Below are positions 54,276-61,307 of a stretch of DNA of 64,000 bases, in pieces (position 1 is the first letter of the stretch; the number at the start of each line of letters is the position of its first letter). Source of the DNA: CAXMMR01 sp965198995. Its GTDB lineage: Bacteria; Pseudomonadota; Alphaproteobacteria; Acetobacterales; Acetobacteraceae. The notes beneath the pieces were generated by a model, which was not told the DNA's origin, made no database searches, and saw nothing but the letters and a program-made list of their open reading frames with translations. A program made the translations under genes and the position numbers. The stretch spans positions 1,550,001 through 1,614,000 of the forward strand of contig CBDAQG010000002.1 of NCBI GenBank assembly GCA_965198995.1, read 5' to 3'.

Positions 54276-54286
54276 GAAGGCGGCCC

Positions 54287-55918
54287 ATGACGCGGTTTGT
54301 CTTTATCACCGGCGGCGTGGTCTCCTCTCTCGGCAAGGGCATCGCCTCGGCGGCGCTGGCCGCCCTGCTGCAGGCGCGCGGCTACCGGGTGCGACTGCGT
54401 AAGCTCGACCCCTACCTCAACGTCGATCCGGGCACGATGAGCCCCTATCAGCACGGCGAGGTCTTCGTCACCGACGACGGCGCCGAGACCGACCTCGACC
54501 TCGGCCACTACGAACGTTTCACCGGCGTGCATGCGACGCGCGCCGACAATGCCACCACCGGTCGCATCTACTCCGAGGTGATCGCCCGCGAGCGCCGCGG
54601 CGACTATCTGGGCGCCACCGTGCAGGTGATCCCGCACATCACCGACGCGATCAAGGACGTGGTGCTGCGCGAGACTGACGACCTCGACTTCGCGCTGATC
54701 GAGATCGGCGGCACCGTCGGTGACATCGAGAGCCTGCCGTTCCTGGAGGCGATACGCCAACTCGGCAACGATCTCGGCCCCGAGCGGACGATGTACGTGC
54801 ACCTGACGCTGGTGCCCTACATCGCCTCGGCCGGCGAGTTGAAGACCAAGCCGACCCAGCACTCGGTGAAGGAGCTGCAGAACGTCGGCATCCAGCCGCA
54901 GATGTTGCTGTGCCGGTCCGACCGGCCGCTGCCCGACAATGAGCGCCGCAAGATCGCCTCGTTCTGCAACGTCCGCCCCGAGGCGGTGGTCGCCGCACTC
55001 GACGTCGACACCATCTACGCGGTGCCGATCAGCTATCACGAGGGCGGCATGGACCGCGAGGTGCTGCGCCACTTCGAGCTGCCGTTCGAGCAGCCACCCA
55101 ACATCGAGAAGTGGCGCCGCATCGCCGCCATCGTGCGCGCGCCGGAGGGCGAGGTGCGCATCGCCGTCGTCGGCAAATACACGAACCTTCTCGACAGCTA
55201 CAAGAGCCTCAACGAGGCGCTCGCGCATGGCGGCATCGCCAACCGGGTGCGCGTGCACCTCGACTGGGTCGACAGCGAGGTGTTCGAGCAGCCGCATTCG
55301 GTGCATCGGCTTGAGGGCGTGCACGGCATCCTGGTGCCCGGCGGCTTCGGCGAGCGCGGCACCGAAGGCAAGATCGAGGCGGTGCGCTTCGCCCGCGAGC
55401 GCAACGTGCCGTTTCTCGGCATCTGCTTCGGCATGCAGATGGCGGTTATCGAATGCGCCCGCAACCTCGCCGGCCTGCCGGACGCCTCCTCGACCGAGTT
55501 CGGGCCGACCGAGCAGCCGGTCGTCGGCCTGCTCACCGAGTGGGCGCGGGGGCCGGAACGCGAGCGGCGCGAGGCCGGCGGCGACATGGGCGGCACCATG
55601 CGCGTCGGCGCCTACCCGGCTGAGCTCGCTGAGAACTCGCTGGTGCGCGCCGTCTATGACGGACGGCCGCAGATCGAGGAGCGCCATCGCCATCGTTTCG
55701 AGGTCAACGTGCATTATCGCGATCGCCTCGAGGCCGCCGGACTGATCTTCTCCGGCCTGTCGCCGGACGGCATCCTGCCCGAGATCGTGGAATACCCGCG
55801 CCACCCCTGGTTCATCGGCGTGCAGTATCATCCGGAGCTGAAGAGCAAGCCGTTTGATCCACATCCGCTATTTTCCGGATTTATCACCGCGGCCGTAAAG
55901 CATTCGCGATTAGTATAG
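54287..55918 (+). CDS. pyrG: CTP synthase
   Basis: A 543-residue enzyme. The synthetase domain (MTRFVFITGGVVSSLGKGIASAALAALL, KLDPYLNVDPGTMSPYQHGEVFVTDDGAETDLDLGHYERF) is followed by a glutaminase domain with Cys in LGICFGMQMAV and His/Glu in GVQYHPELKSKP. It converts UTP to CTP. ATG 54287 follows AGGAAGG. The frame is open further upstream but lies inside the amine oxidase gene. Confidence 0.98.
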   Translation: MTRFVFITGGVVSSLGKGIASAALAALLQARGYRVRLRKLDPYLNVDPGTMSPYQHGEVFVTDDGAETDLDLGHYERFTGVHATRADNATTGRIYSEVIARERRGDYLGATVQVIPHITDAIKDVVLRETDDLDFALIEIGGTVGDIESLPFLEAIRQLGNDLGPERTMYVHLTLVPYIASAGELKTKPTQHSVKELQNVGIQPQMLLCRSDRPLPDNERRKIASFCNVRPEAVVAALDVDTIYAVPISYHEGGMDREVLRHFELPFEQPPNIEKWRRIAAIVRAPEGEVRIAVVGKYTNLLDSYKSLNEALAHGGIANRVRVHLDWVDSEVFEQPHSVHRLEGVHGILVPGGFGERGTEGKIEAVRFARERNVPFLGICFGMQMAVIECARNLAGLPDASSTEFGPTEQPVVGLLTEWARGPERERREAGGDMGGTMRVGAYPAELAENSLVRAVYDGRPQIEERHRHRFEVNVHYRDRLEAAGLIFSGLSPDGILPEIVEYPRHPWFIGVQYHPELKSKPFDPHPLFSGFITAAVKHSRLV

Positions 55919-55955
55919 AAAGGAAGCGGTTCTTTTTTTAAAAAAGAAGCCCTTG
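55919..55955. repeat. Family 2 AT-rich repeat, internally deleted remnant
   Basis: AAGGAAGCGGTTCTTTTTTT joins directly to AAAAAAGAAGCCCTTGCT. The left arm matches hairpin 1 and the right arm matches hairpin 2 of the full copy at 19832-19931, with everything between lost; the stem GGTTC/GAAGCC therefore has one unpaired G. It lies right after the pyrG stop and before kdsA. Confidence 0.75.
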
Positions 55956-55973
55956 CTCCTAAGGGGTTCCACC

Positions 55974-56792
55974 TTGACCGAAGTCACCGTCGGCGCCGTC
56001 ACCTTCGCCCAGCACCGTCCCTTCGTGTTGATCTCCGGTCCCTGCCAGATCGAGAGCCGCGCGCATGCGCGCGAGGTCGCCGCCGCTCTGGTTGAGATGA
56101 CCCGCGCCGCCTGCATTCCGCTCGTCTACAAGAGCAGTTTCGACAAGGCGAACCGCACCTCCGCCGGCGCGGCGCGCGGCGTCGGCCTGCAGGAGGGCCT
56201 GGCGATCCTCGCCGACATCCGTGCCGAGTTCGGCGTGCCGGTGCTGACCGATGTGCACGCCGTCGAGCAATGCGCGCCGGCGGCGCAGGCGGTCGACATC
56301 CTGCAGATCCCGGCGTTTCTCTGCCGCCAGACCGACCTGCTGCTCGCGGCGGGTGAAACCGGTGCGGTGGTCAACATCAAGAAGGGCCAGTTCCTCGCAC
56401 CCTGGGACATGGCCAACGTCGCCGCGAAAGTCGCCAGCACGGGCAACGAACGCATCCTGCTCACCGAGCGCGGCGCCAGCTTCGGCTACAACACGCTGGT
56501 GAGCGACATGCGCGCCCTGCCGGTACTCGCCGCCACCGGCTATCCGGTGGTGTTCGACGCGACTCACTCGGTGCAGCAGCCCGGCGGCCTAGGCGGCGCC
56601 TCGGGCGGCCAGCGCGAGTTCGCCCCGGTGCTGGCGCGCGCGGCGCTGGCGGTCGGCGTTGCCGCGCTGTTCATCGAAACCCACCCGGATCCCGACCACG
56701 CTCCAAGCGACGGCCCGACGATGCTGCCGCTCGCCCAGATGCCAGCACTGCTGGCCCGGCTCGCGGCGTTCGACCGGCTCGCGAAGGAGTAG
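55974..56792 (+). CDS. kdsA: 3-deoxy-D-manno-octulosonate 8-phosphate synthase (KDO8P synthase)
   Basis: A 272-residue enzyme: FVLISGPCQIESRAHA, YKSSFDKANRTS, LTDVHAVEQC, DILQIPAFLCRQTDLL, VNIKKGQFLAPWDM, LLTERGASFGYNTLVSDMR, FDATHSVQQPGG and ETHPDPDHAPSDGPTMLPL. The Cys in SGPCQIES is the position used as a metal ligand in class II, metal-dependent KdsA. It makes KDO-8-P for lipopolysaccharide. TTG 55974 has AAGGGG 8 nt upstream; TTG 55953 lies within the repeat remnant. Confidence 0.95.
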   Translation: MTEVTVGAVTFAQHRPFVLISGPCQIESRAHAREVAAALVEMTRAACIPLVYKSSFDKANRTSAGAARGVGLQEGLAILADIRAEFGVPVLTDVHAVEQCAPAAQAVDILQIPAFLCRQTDLLLAAGETGAVVNIKKGQFLAPWDMANVAAKVASTGNERILLTERGASFGYNTLVSDMRALPVLAATGYPVVFDATHSVQQPGGLGGASGGQREFAPVLARAALAVGVAALFIETHPDPDHAPSDGPTMLPLAQMPALLARLAAFDRLAKE

Positions 56793-56796
56793 CGAC

Positions 56797-57033
56797 AGGA
56801 TGGCCAGGAGCTCTGCTCCTGGACCTCGTCACGCGCCAGCGTGCATTCGCACGACGTGGGCGGCGCCCCCAGACCCGCATCCATGAGAGTGTAGAGGGGT
56901 TCTTTCTTGCTTGGCGAAGCCACTCAGTCCTGCCTTCCACGGCCATGATTTCGCCCTGGAGTCACGAATAAAAATTGGATTTTAAAGGCTCCGCCTTTAA
57001 TGGGGTCCAGGGGCAAAGCCCCTGGCCTTTCTT
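56797..57033 (-). repeat. Family 1 GC-rich repeat, full copy, downstream flank of the GT90 gene
   Basis: On the minus strand: GGCCAGGGGC-TTT-GCCCCTGGACCC, AAAGGC-GGA-GCCTTT, core GGCTTCGCCAAGCAAGAAAGA, GTCTGGGGGC-GCC-GCCC, about 25 extra nt with its own hairpin (GTGCGAATGCAC), then GGTCCAGGAGC-AGA-GCTCCTGG. It is the longest copy. With the copy at 58161 it brackets the GT90 gene. Confidence 0.84.
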
Positions 57034-58146
57034 CTACAGCCGAAACGTTTCCCGTGTCCCAAGCCATCCCTGCACGCGCTCGACGGCCTCTTTCATGCAG
57101 GCTTCGAAGCCGAGCGTGTCGGCCAGGCTGGCTGCGGCATCGGCAAGCTGGCGCGTTTCCGCGTCGTGCTGCCTTGTCCAGTTCACCGCCTCGTCCAGGT
57201 CGGACAGGTCCGGCGCCACCGGCACGTGCGTCTGCCAGGGCACCAGCCGGTCATAGTACCACTGCCGGAAGCCGTGCTCCGAGCCGACTTTGAGGATGCA
57301 GGAGCGGCTGAGCAGCGAGCAGAACAGGCCGCTCCAGGCGTTGCTGTTGCCGTCGACGTCGATCACCACGCGATGCTGCAGGAACGCCTCGCGGCTGATC
57401 AGCGGGCGCAGCAGCCCGGCGGCGGTCACCCGCTCGACGAGCCAGGGCTCGTGCATCTGCGCCACCGTCGTGATGCCGCAATCGGTGAGCGCGGCGAGGT
57501 CGGGCTGGGCCGCGCGCCGGCACAGCGACAGCCGCTGCAGCCAGTCGAGATCGTCCGGCGCGCCCTCGCCGGGCGGCTGCACGCGCCGCATGCCGGTCGA
57601 CGAGCCGCGCCAGAACACCCGCGCGTCGCGCGCCTCCCACGCCGGCAACCCATCGCGGCAGATCTGACGGAACTGCGCGTAGCCGCCGGTCGCGTAGAAA
57701 TCCGGGTCCGGCACCAGGCAGACGCGCGGATCGTAGCTGCAGAACCCGAGCGCCGAATGGTACGAGGCATCCCCCACCTCGGCGTGCAGAGTGCATGCGC
57801 CGCTGAGCCGCCCGGCGATCGCGAACAGCACCGCGCTGCGCCGCAGGATCTCGAACAGCGAGCCGTGCCGATACGTGATCGGCCGCAGCGTCACCTCGAT
57901 CGCTGCCCCGTCCAGCTCCAGCGTCAGCAGCTCGCTCGCCCACTCCGGCGGCACGCCCTCAAGCTCCGCCAGCCGCCAGCGCACCGGCCGCCCGCCGGCG
58001 ATCGGCCGCGCATGGCTGTCGAGCACGCCGTTCACGGCGGCGACGAAATCCTCCTCCGACAGCCGCTGATGGTCCGGCGCCAGGGCGAACAGGGCCTGCT
58101 GGAAGGCAGCGTTCTCGGCGATCGCGGACTGGCTCGAGAAGGTCAC
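57034..58146 (-). CDS. Family 90 (CAP10/LpsA-like) glycosyltransferase
   Basis: A 370-residue protein resembling GT90 enzymes: DPRVCLVPDPDFYATGGYAQ, ARVFWRGSSTGMRR, LSRLCRR-like basic segment, ISREAFLQHRVVIDVDGNSNAWSGLFCSLLSRSCILKVGSEHGFRQWYYDRLVPW and a helical C-terminus. Bacterial members add sugars to lipopolysaccharide or capsule. It is on the minus strand between kdsA and eno, which are usually adjacent, and a family 1 repeat lies on each side. The sugar donor and acceptor are unknown. Confidence 0.85.
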   Translation of the reverse strand: MTFSSQSAIAENAAFQQALFALAPDHQRLSEEDFVAAVNGVLDSHARPIAGGRPVRWRLAELEGVPPEWASELLTLELDGAAIEVTLRPITYRHGSLFEILRRSAVLFAIAGRLSGACTLHAEVGDASYHSALGFCSYDPRVCLVPDPDFYATGGYAQFRQICRDGLPAWEARDARVFWRGSSTGMRRVQPPGEGAPDDLDWLQRLSLCRRAAQPDLAALTDCGITTVAQMHEPWLVERVTAAGLLRPLISREAFLQHRVVIDVDGNSNAWSGLFCSLLSRSCILKVGSEHGFRQWYYDRLVPWQTHVPVAPDLSDLDEAVNWTRQHDAETRQLADAAASLADTLGFEACMKEAVERVQGWLGTRETFRL

Positions 58147-58160
58147 GGCTGTACTCCGTC

Positions 58161-58361
58161 GGGAAGGAAGGCCAGGGGCGTCGCCCCTGGACCCGATTAA
58201 AGGCGGAGCCTTTAGAATCCATTTTCTTCGAGTACGATACGGTCTGGCTGGTGCTGTCGAACGTGATTTGATTGCCTTCGCTAGGCTAAAAAGACACTAG
58301 TGAAAGGGGGTCTGGGGCCTCAGGCCCCAGCGGAGCCCAGAGGCAGAGCCTCTGGCCTTCC
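58161..58361 (+). repeat. Family 1 GC-rich repeat, full copy, upstream flank of the GT90 gene
   Basis: GGCCAGGGGC-GTC-GCCCCTGGACCC, ATTAAAGGC-GGA-GCCTTT, a diverged core (GCCTTCGCTAGGCTAAAAAGA), GTCTGGGGCC/GGCCCCAGC and CAGAGGC-AGA-GCCTCTGGCCTTCC. It lies in inverted orientation to the copy at 56797, so the GT90 gene has an inverted repeat pair at its borders. Confidence 0.86.
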
Positions 58362-58409
58362 TGACCGAACCCGTGGCACACGACCGCCGCAGCAGGAGCC
58401 CCAACCGTC

Positions 58410-59687
58410 ATGAGCGCCATCACCGACATCATCGCGCGCGAGATCCTGGACAGCCGCGGCAACCCGACGGTCGAGGTCGATGTGATCCTGGAGTCCGGCG
58501 CCGTCGGCCGCGCCGCCGTCCCCTCCGGCGCCTCCACCGGCGCCCACGAGGCCGCCGAGCTGCGCGACGGCGACCGGGCGCGCTTTGGCGGCAAGGGCGT
58601 GCTGCAGGCGGTCGCCAACGTCGAGGGCGAGATCTTCGACCTGGTCGGCGGCCAGGACCCGACCGAGCAGGTCCGCCTCGACAACGCGATGATCGACCTC
58701 GACGGCACGCCGAACAAGTCGCGGCTCGGGGCCAACGCCATTCTCGCGGTGTCGCTGGCGATCGCCCGCGCGGCCGCCACCGAGTTCGGCATGCCGCTCT
58801 ATCGTTACGTCGGCGGCGTGTTCGCCCGCACCCTGCCGGTGCCGATGATGAACATCGTGAACGGCGGCCAGCACGCCGACAATCCGATCGACATCCAGGA
58901 GTTCATGATCCAGCCGGTCGCCGCCGGCACCATCGCGGACGCGGTGCGGATCGGCTCGGAGATCTTCGCCCAGCTCAAGCGCGGCCTGAAGGATGCCGGC
59001 CACAACACCAATGTCGGCGACGAGGGCGGCTTCGCTCCAGCGCTGCAATCGGCCGACGAGGCGCTCGGCTTCATCACCCGCGCCTGCGAGCGCGCCGGCT
59101 ACCGCCCCGGCGAGGACGTGACCTTCGCGCTCGACTGCGCGGCCACCGAGTTCTACCGCGACGGCCGCTATGAGCTCGCCGGCGAGGGCAAGTCGCTGGA
59201 CGCCGCCGGCATGGTCGACTACCTCGCCGAGCTGTCCGGCCGCTACCCCATCGTGTCGATCGAGGATGGCTGCGCCGAGGACGACTGGGACGGCTGGAAG
59301 CTGCTCACCGACCGGCTCGGCGCCAAGCTGCAGATCGTCGGCGACGACCTCTTCGTCACCAACCCGGAGCGCCTGGCGCGCGGCATCGAGAGCGCCACCG
59401 CCAACGCGATCCTGGTCAAGGTCAACCAGATCGGCACCCTGACCGAGACGCTCGAGACGGTCGAGATGGCGCAGCGGGCGGGGATGCGCGCGGTGATGAG
59501 CCATCGCTCGGGCGAGACCGAGGACAGCACCATCGCCGACCTCGCGGTGGCGACCAATTGCGGGCAGATCAAGACCGGCAGCCTCAGCCGCAGCGACCGG
59601 ATGGCGAAGTACAACCAGCTGATCCGCATCGAGGCCGAGCTCGGCTCGGCGGCGCGCTACGCCGGACGCACCATCCTGAAGCAATAA
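58410..59687 (+). CDS. eno: Enolase
   Basis: A 425-residue enolase: ITDIIAREILDSRGNPTVEVDV, PSGASTGAHEA, GANAILAVSLAIARAA, NIVNGGQHADNPIDIQEFM, metal ligands in ALDCAATEFY, SIEDGCAEDDW and VGDDLFVTN, VKVNQIGTLTETLE, SHRSGETEDSTIADLAV. It interconverts 2-phosphoglycerate and phosphoenolpyruvate. An AGGAG Shine-Dalgarno precedes ATG 58410. Confidence 0.98.
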   Translation: MSAITDIIAREILDSRGNPTVEVDVILESGAVGRAAVPSGASTGAHEAAELRDGDRARFGGKGVLQAVANVEGEIFDLVGGQDPTEQVRLDNAMIDLDGTPNKSRLGANAILAVSLAIARAAATEFGMPLYRYVGGVFARTLPVPMMNIVNGGQHADNPIDIQEFMIQPVAAGTIADAVRIGSEIFAQLKRGLKDAGHNTNVGDEGGFAPALQSADEALGFITRACERAGYRPGEDVTFALDCAATEFYRDGRYELAGEGKSLDAAGMVDYLAELSGRYPIVSIEDGCAEDDWDGWKLLTDRLGAKLQIVGDDLFVTNPERLARGIESATANAILVKVNQIGTLTETLETVEMAQRAGMRAVMSHRSGETEDSTIADLAVATNCGQIKTGSLSRSDRMAKYNQLIRIEAELGSAARYAGRTILKQ

Positions 59688-59747
59688 AGTCGTTCCTGGC
59701 GGCTTGCACGCTGTGGTAGAACCGTTCCGCAAGGTGAGGGGACGCCA

Positions 59748-60077
59748 ATGGATTTGGCTCAGGCGGTCAAGCGGAAGAGCAAGGCGCTGCTGCCGCCGGC
59801 ACTGTTCCTCGCGCTCACCGGCTACTTCGGCTGGAACGCGACGCAAGGTGACCGCGGGCTGCGCAGCTATGCGATGCGCGAGCAGCAGCTCGTCGGCGTC
59901 CAGGCGGAACTGGTCGTCGCGCAAGGCGAGGCGACGGACTGGGCGCGCAAGGTGGCCGGCCTGCAATCCGCCCATCTCGACGCCGACACCGTCGACGAAC
60001 GCGCCCGCGCTATGCTCAACCTTGCAGATCCCACCGACGTCGTTGTGCCTTACGGGCCCGATAAGAAGCTCTACTAG
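59748..60077 (+). CDS. ftsB: Septum formation initiator FtsB/DivIC family protein
   Basis: A 109-residue single-pass protein: N-terminal basic segment, transmembrane helix at about 14-30 (LLPPALFLALTGYFGWNAT), a short coiled coil (REQQLVGVQAELVVAQGEATDWARKVAGLQ) and the FtsB-type end DADTVDERARAMLNLADPTDVVVPY. It bridges FtsL and FtsQ at the division site. It lies between eno and pdhA, the usual alphaproteobacterial place. ATG 59748 follows GAGGGG. Confidence 0.88.
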   Translation: MDLAQAVKRKSKALLPPALFLALTGYFGWNATQGDRGLRSYAMREQQLVGVQAELVVAQGEATDWARKVAGLQSAHLDADTVDERARAMLNLADPTDVVVPYGPDKKLY

Positions 60078-60083
60078 AGCGAA

Positions 60084-60254
60084 GCAAGGCCAGGGCTGTC
60101 TGCCCTGGACCCGATTAAAGGCGGAGCCTTTAAAATCCATTGATCAGCCATGTTCATCGGGCCAGGGATGGTTCGGGTGGCCTGATGTTTCTGACGCATG
60201 CGGGTCTGGGGCGCCGCCCCCCGCGAGGTCCAGGAGCAGAGCTCCTGGCGTTAC
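60084..60254 (+). repeat. Family 1 GC-rich repeat, near-full copy
   Basis: GGCCAGGGC-TGTCT-GCCCTGGACCC, ATTAAAGGC-GGA-GCCTTT-AAAATCCAT, a diverged middle without a clear core, GTCTGGGGC-GCC-GCCCC and GGTCCAGGAGC-AGA-GCTCCTGG. It lies between ftsB and pdhA. Confidence 0.84.
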
Positions 60255-60311
60255 CTTGCCCGTTCCACGCTCCGGCCCTAGGTCTTGGCCCAAGGCCAGG
60301 AGACGTCAGCC

Positions 60312-61307
60312 ATGGACCAGATGCCAGCCGCCGCCGCGTCGCTCGACCGCGATCGCCTGCGTGAGGCCTACCGGATCATGTATCTCATCCGCCGCTTCGA
60401 GGAGCGCGCCGGCCAGCTCTACGGCATGGGCCTGATCGGCGGCTTCTGCCACCTCTATATCGGCCAGGAGGCGGTCGTTACCGGGGTGCAGCTCGCGCTG
60501 CTGGAGGGCGACCAGGTCATCACCGCCTACCGCGAGCACGGCCACATGCTGGCGACCGGGATGGCGGCGCGCGGCGTCATGGCCGAGCTCACCGGGCGGG
60601 CCACCGGCTACTCGCGCGGCAAGGGCGGCTCGATGCACATGTTCAGCAAAGAGAAGCACTTCTACGGCGGCCACGGCATCGTCGGCGCCCAGATCAGCCT
60701 CGGCACCGGGCTTGCCCTGTCGAACTGGTATCGCGGCGCCGACAGCGTCACCGTCGCCTACATGGGCGAGGGCGCCTCGAACCAGGGCCAGGTGTTCGAG
60801 AGCTTCAACATCGCCGCGCTGATGAAGCTGCCCTGCGTCTACGTCATCGAGAACAACCGCTACGGCATGGGCACCAGCGTCGAGCGCGCCTCCGCCTCGC
60901 GCGACCTCTCCGGCAACGGCGCGCCGTGGGGCATTCCGGGCGAGCGGGTGGATGGCATGGAGGTGAACGCGGTGCATGCCGCCGCCAGCCGCGCGGTCGC
61001 GCATTGCCGCGCCGGCCATGGGCCCTACCTGCTGGAGATGTCCACCTACCGCTATCGCGGCCACTCGATGTCCGACCCGGCGAAGTACCGCACCCGCGAC
61101 GAGGTGCAGAAGATGCGCAGCGAGCGCGACTGCCTGGAGAGTGCGCGCGGCATGCTGCTGGCGCAGGGCATGGACGAGGCGGCGCTCAAGGCGATCGAGG
61201 ACGAGGTGAAGGAGATCGTGGCCGACGCCGCCGCCTTCGCCCAATCCAGCCCCGAGCCCGACCCGTCGGAGCTGTGGACGGACATCCTGGTGGAGCCGCG
61301 CGGCTGA
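60312..61307 (+). CDS. pdhA: Pyruvate dehydrogenase E1 component, alpha subunit
   Basis: A 331-residue E1-alpha: YRIMYLIRRFEERAGQLYGMGLIGGFCHLYIGQEAV, thiamine-diphosphate motif (YMGEGASNQGQVFESFNIAALMKLPCVYVIENN), and the phosphorylation-loop-like YRYRGHSMSDPAKYR. With PdhB it decarboxylates pyruvate. ATG 60312 has AGGAG 9 nt upstream; ATG 60285 in frame is less likely. Its stop overlaps the pdhB start (TGATG). Confidence 0.97.
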   Translation: MDQMPAAAASLDRDRLREAYRIMYLIRRFEERAGQLYGMGLIGGFCHLYIGQEAVVTGVQLALLEGDQVITAYREHGHMLATGMAARGVMAELTGRATGYSRGKGGSMHMFSKEKHFYGGHGIVGAQISLGTGLALSNWYRGADSVTVAYMGEGASNQGQVFESFNIAALMKLPCVYVIENNRYGMGTSVERASASRDLSGNGAPWGIPGERVDGMEVNAVHAAASRAVAHCRAGHGPYLLEMSTYRYRGHSMSDPAKYRTRDEVQKMRSERDCLESARGMLLAQGMDEAALKAIEDEVKEIVADAAAFAQSSPEPDPSELWTDILVEPRG

